Of a DNA stretch of 8,768 bases, positions 6,235-8,768 are shown in pieces (positions within the stretch are counted from its first letter, which is position 1; each line of letters opens with the position of its first letter). The position numbers and the translations under genes were made by a program. Location of the stretch: contig JAITBA010000044.1 in the NCBI GenBank assembly GCA_031283835.1, positions 1 to 8,768 of the forward strand, read 5' to 3'. This DNA comes from Oscillospiraceae bacterium (GTDB lineage: Bacteria > Bacillota > Clostridia > Oscillospirales > Acutalibacteraceae). Below the pieces are notes generated by a model that did no database searches, was not told where the DNA came from, and was given only the letters and a program-made list of their open reading frames with translations.

Positions 6235-7451
6235 CGCGCAAAAATTTTGTGTGCCTTCTCTACCAGCGCATTCCAGTCCTCTTCGTGTGCAAGCGTCGCG
6301 TCGGCGGCCGCCTCATAATAGGGTTGACGTGCCTGCACCAAAACCTCCAGGTTTTGCGAGAGCGGGCGGCCAACGGTGGCCAGTGCTTCTGTTGCGCGGC
6401 GAATCCACAGCAGCTTGCCATTTTGCCGCAGATTTTGCACATTTTCTTCCCGTAGCACAGCGCCGCCGCCGGTGGCAATCACCAGACCCGTGCGCGCGCC
6501 CAGCGTCGCAATGGTTTCGCTTTCAAGCTGCCGAAAAGCTTCCTCGCCCCGCCGACGAATCATTTCGGCGCACGGCAAGCCCGCCCGCCGTGCAATTTCG
6601 TCGTCCACATCCACAAAAGGGCGCTCCGCCCGCTCGGCCAGCAGGCGCCCCACCGTGCTTTTGCCGCAACCCGGCATGCCAATGAGCACCCAGTTTTCTG
6701 TGCTGCGGCGCAAGTTTTCCGTCACCCGCAGTGTGTCCTCCACAGGCTGCGCCATGCCGGTGAACACCTCTGCTGCTGCGGCGGCCTGCGCCACAAGCAT
6801 TGCCAGCCCGTTGGCAGTTTTGCAGCCCAGCCGTGCCGCCTGCTGCAGCAACCGCGTGCGCAACGGGTTATAAATCAAATCCGCCACCGCTTCCAATTGC
6901 AAAAACCGTGCCAGGTCCGCCAGTGTCTCGCCGCTGTGCGGAAACATCCCTACCGGCGTCGCGTTCAAAATCACCTGCGCGTCGGCGCACGCGGTATAAA
7001 TTGTTTCAAAATTCAACTTTCCGCCGCGCGACGCAACAAATACCGCCGCGGCGTTGGCATCCTGGGCGGCCAGCTGCGCGGCCAGTGACGCACCGCCATT
7101 GCCAAAAATCAGCACCCGCTTGCCCGCAAGCGAAATATCTGCCATGCGCAGCATCGCCTGCAAGCCCGCAAGATCGGTGTTGTCGCCAAACAATGTGCCG
7201 TCGCCGCGCTTAACAATGGTGTTCACCGCGCCCGTGCGCCGGGCCGCCGCGCCCAACGCGTCGCAAAACGGCAGCACCGCCTGCTTGTAGGGGATTGTCA
7301 CGTTGATCCCGCGGAATTTGCGGCTGGCAAAAAAAGTGGGCAGTGCCGTCGGGCACAGCGGGCACAAACGGTAGTCATACCCCCGCAACTGCCGGTGAAT
7401 TTCCGGCGACCAGCTGTGCGTCAGGTGCTCGCCAATCAGTGCGTATTCCAT
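6231..7451 (-). CDS. aroE-aroK: Fused shikimate dehydrogenase-shikimate kinase (AroE-AroK)
   Basis: This single 406-residue protein carries two successive shikimate pathway activities. Residues 1 to about 245 are AroE (dehydroshikimate to shikimate, NADPH): H-S-W-S-P (12-16) with the shikimate-binding serines, N-V-T-I-P-Y-K (50-56) with catalytic Lys56, Asn77, G-D-N-T-D (89-93) with catalytic Asp93, the cofactor loop G-N-G-G-A-S (117-122), and G-L-A-M-L-V-A-Q-A-A (215-224). Residues about 253-406 are AroK (shikimate to shikimate 3-phosphate, ATP): Walker A G-M-P-G-C-G-K-S (258-265), D-V-D-D-E-I (281-286), F-R-Q-L-E (306-310), T-G-G-G-A-V (327-332), the lid G-R-P-L (361-364), and R-Q-P-Y-Y-E-x-A-A-D (375-384). 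Both sets of key residues are intact. The ATG at 7451 has GGAGG ten bases upstream and overlaps the end of pheA by 16 bases. The frame extends further upstream, but that part reads as pheA. The stop overlaps minicistron 1. Confidence 0.95.
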   Translation of the reverse strand: MEYALIGEHLTHSWSPEIHRQLRGYDYRLCPLCPTALPTFFASRKFRGINVTIPYKQAVLPFCDALGAAARRTGAVNTIVKRGDGTLFGDNTDLAGLQAMLRMADISLAGKRVLIFGNGGASLAAQLAAQDANAAAVFVASRGGKLNFETIYTACADAQVILNATPVGMFPHSGETLADLARFLQLEAVADLIYNPLRTRLLQQAARLGCKTANGLAMLVAQAAAAAEVFTGMAQPVEDTLRVTENLRRSTENWVLIGMPGCGKSTVGRLLAERAERPFVDVDDEIARRAGLPCAEMIRRRGEEAFRQLESETIATLGARTGLVIATGGGAVLREENVQNLRQNGKLLWIRRATEALATVGRPLSQNLEVLVQARQPYYEAAADATLAHEEDWNALVEKAHKIFAR

Positions 7452-8605
7452 GCGTATGTTTCCTCCAAATAGCTGCCCAACAGCAAAAACGACTCGCTTT
7501 GCCGGGCCATTTCTTCCAAAAAACGCGCGGTTTCGGGCAGTGCAGCGTCGCATTCCATGTCAAGATAAAATAAAAATTCAAAGTCTCCCGAACTGCTTGG
7601 GGCAGGGCGGTTTTCCAGCTTGGTGAGGTTCACATCCATGGCGGCCAGCAGCTGCAGCAGCTCCGCCAAACTCCCGGGGCGGTGGCGCAAGCTGAGCAGC
7701 ACACTTGTTTTGTTGGCATGGGGCGCCATCTCGGGCTGGGCGGCAATGCAGATAAAGCGGGTTTCGTTGTCGGGTTCGTTCTGAATTTTTCGTTTGAGCA
7801 CCTCCAGTCCATAGAGCGCGGCGCATTCTTCGGAGGAAATCGCGGCGGCGCCGGGGCACGCGGCAGCCAGACGGGCAGCCACGGCCGTGTTCTCGCACAC
7901 GGTGATCTTCACATTTTTCAGCTTCTCCAAAAAATCGGCGCATTGCCCCAGCGCCTGCTCGTGCGAAAATATTTCCTTCACATCCTGCAAAAACTTCGCC
8001 TTGCTCAACAGGCAGTGCGCAATGGGCAAGCGCACCGCGCGCACAATGTGACAGTTGTGCTTTTTCAACAAATCATACACCGGTGTGACGGAACCATAAC
8101 TGCTGTTTTCAATGGGCAGCATGCCATAGCGGCAAAGCCCCTGCTCCACCGCGCGGAACACCGCGTCAAACGTGCGCAAAAACACCACGTTTGGCGATTC
8201 GCAACGGAACAACCGTTGGGCCGCCAGATGCGAATACGCTCCCAAAATGCCCTGGCACGCCACGCTCCCCGTCTGTGGAAACCCCGCACGTCCCCGTTCA
8301 ACCGCTTCGGCAATTTCGTGTCGCAAGGGCGAGTCTTCCTCCCCTGCCAGCAACCGCTGCTGGTGTGCGCGGCTGGCCTGGAACAGGCTATGATACACCA
8401 GGCGCAAGCTCGTGTGCCACTGCGGCTCCGTTTGCGCCTGCAACCGCTCAATAATCGCCTGCTCCCTGCCCTTGTGCAGCACAGAGCCGCCCGTGCGCTG
8501 TTTTTCGCGCGCTACCGCCGCCGCCAGCGCCATGCGCCGCTGCAACAGCCCCGCTATTTCGTCGTCAACACAGTCAATCTGCCCGCGCAGTTCATCCAAT
8601 CCCAT
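7436..8605 (-). CDS. pheA: Bifunctional chorismate mutase/prephenate dehydratase (P-protein)
   Basis: From the ATG at 8605 this encodes 389 residues, the usual size of the P-protein that turns chorismate into prephenate and then phenylpyruvate for phenylalanine synthesis. Residues 1 to about 90 are an AroQ-class chorismate mutase (L-D-E-L-R-G-Q-I-D-x-x-D-x-E-I near 3-17, R24, K35, R47-E48, Q76). Residues about 118-290 are the dehydratase: G-A-Y-S-H-L-A-A (122-129), L-P-I-E-N-S-S-Y-G-S-V (163-173), F-S-H-E-Q-A-L-G-Q-C (213-222) and the catalytic T-R-F (282-284). The C-terminal ACT domain (about 299-380) has R-P-G-S-L-A-E-L-L and E-N-R-P (331-334), close to the E-S-R-P motif linked to phenylalanine feedback binding. 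The frame is open beyond 8605 through the 45-bp repeats to the window edge. A TTG at 8629, with AGAAGGA at good spacing, is a rival start adding eight residues. Confidence 0.94.
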   Translation of the reverse strand: MGLDELRGQIDCVDDEIAGLLQRRMALAAAVAREKQRTGGSVLHKGREQAIIERLQAQTEPQWHTSLRLVYHSLFQASRAHQQRLLAGEEDSPLRHEIAEAVERGRAGFPQTGSVACQGILGAYSHLAAQRLFRCESPNVVFLRTFDAVFRAVEQGLCRYGMLPIENSSYGSVTPVYDLLKKHNCHIVRAVRLPIAHCLLSKAKFLQDVKEIFSHEQALGQCADFLEKLKNVKITVCENTAVAARLAAACPGAAAISSEECAALYGLEVLKRKIQNEPDNETRFICIAAQPEMAPHANKTSVLLSLRHRPGSLAELLQLLAAMDVNLTKLENRPAPSSSGDFEFLFYLDMECDAALPETARFLEEMARQSESFLLLGSYLEETYAWNTH

Positions 8606-8768
8606 TTTTAAATGCCACCTTCTCTGCAAAATCCGTCCTTCTGCGCAAAATTTTAAATGCCACCTTCTCTGCAAAGTCCGTCCCTCAGCGCAAAGTTTTA
8701 AATGCCACCTTCTCTGCAAAATCCGTCCTTCTGCGCAAAATTTTAAATGCAACCTTCTCTGCAAAGTC
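8606..8768. repeat. 45-bp tandem repeat upstream of pheA, running off the window
   Basis: Units start at 8606, 8651, 8696 and 8741 (the last truncated by the window edge). Units 1 and 3 are identical. Unit 2 differs at four bases, and unit 4 shares with unit 2 the G of GCAAAGTC, so a 90-bp higher-order period is likely. On the minus strand each unit contains two purine-rich ribosome-binding-site-like blocks (AGAAGGACGG and AGAGAAGGTGG). As 45 is a multiple of three, the pheA frame stays open and reads a 15-residue repeat of type F-C-A-E-G-R-I-L-Q-R-R-W-H-L-K. No promoter or terminator is evident. Confidence 0.95.
8685..8768 (-). CDS. Possible 3' end of an upstream gene inside the 45-bp repeats
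   Basis: A second minus-strand frame is open from the window edge and reads DFAEKVAFKILRR and then a near-repeat. It ends at TGA 8687-8685, a stop created by the base changes specific to repeat unit 2. If the gene upstream of pheA ends in the array, this would be its C-terminus, leaving a gap of about 79 bases to the pheA ATG, which would be plausible operon spacing. Only about 27 codons are visible and all are repeat-derived, so no family can be named and the frame may be non-coding. Confidence 0.2.
   Translation of the reverse strand, partial: DFAEKVAFKILRRRTDFAEKVAFKTLR

Larger units (their letters stand above)
6096..6242. repeat. 56-bp tandem repeat (about 2.6 copies) covering the aroQ start region
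   Basis: Copies start at 6096, 6152 and 6208, exactly 56 bases apart; the last is partial, ending near 6242 where it joins the aroE-aroK 3' end. Copies 2 and 3 differ from each other at few positions; copy 1 contains the true aroQ ATG and its first nine codons. On the minus strand each unit holds an ATG, codons resembling the AroQ N-terminus (M-x-L-R-V-I-x-G-P) and a GAGGA/GAGGAG ribosome binding site for the next ATG. The period is not a multiple of three, so each copy shifts the frame and creates an ATGA stop/start overlap. The spacing is direct with no unique spacers, so this is not a CRISPR. Confidence 0.95.

Noticed and set aside
6096..6242. 56-bp repeat as a CRISPR array
   Set aside because: The copies are contiguous with no unique spacers and include coding sequence of aroQ.
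7682..8611. Long open frame (309 codons) on the plus strand opposite pheA
   Set aside because: It is antisense to a fully conserved PheA and its composition is typical of shadow frames in GC-rich DNA.
8606..8768. 45-bp repeat as a CRISPR array or a mobile element end
   Set aside because: Units are directly contiguous without spacers and show no terminal inverted repeats or transposase.

Overview
The window looks like a bacterial chromosome segment, most plausibly from an uncultured, moderately GC-rich Clostridia/Oscillospiraceae-type Firmicute. This assignment is an inference from the pstS-pstC-pstA-pstB-phoU order, the lipoprotein-type PstS, strong GGAGG-like ribosome binding sites and the style of the Aro proteins. 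No rRNA or other phylogenetic marker is present. All complete genes lie on the minus strand; the only plus-strand gene is the 3' end of an amidohydrolase at the left edge.

Reading along the transcribed (minus) strand from the right edge, the first block is an aromatic amino acid/folate cluster. It runs from pheA (bifunctional chorismate mutase-prephenate dehydratase with ACT domain) through a fused aroE-aroK (shikimate dehydrogenase + shikimate kinase) and two 19-codon minicistrons to aroQ (type II dehydroquinate dehydratase) and folC (folylpolyglutamate/dihydrofolate synthase). The genes overlap by a few bases or abut, so they are probably one translationally coupled operon whose promoter lies beyond the window. 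AroQ and AroE-AroK carry out three consecutive shikimate steps toward chorismate, PheA draws chorismate into phenylalanine, and FolC acts on folate, which is also chorismate-derived through p-aminobenzoate.

The second block is the high-affinity phosphate uptake operon pstS-pstC-pstA-pstB-phoU. It starts from an AT-rich 131-base intergenic region with a good sigma-A-like promoter (TTGACT-17-CATACT) and a small palindrome near the expected start of transcription. The operon runs into the convergent amidohydrolase gene with only 3 bases between the two stop codons.

Three things stand out. First, PstS is circularly permuted: the segment that is normally the C-terminal half follows the signal peptide, and the usual N-terminal half comes last. 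Second, a 56-bp tandem repeat upstream of aroQ has duplicated the aroQ start region, giving a chain of ATGA-coupled minicistrons between aroE-aroK and aroQ. Third, a 45-bp tandem repeat with a 90-bp higher-order pattern lies directly upstream of pheA and runs off the window; each unit carries ribosome-binding-site-like sequence and stays open in the pheA frame. Both repeat arrays sit at translation starts of the same operon.
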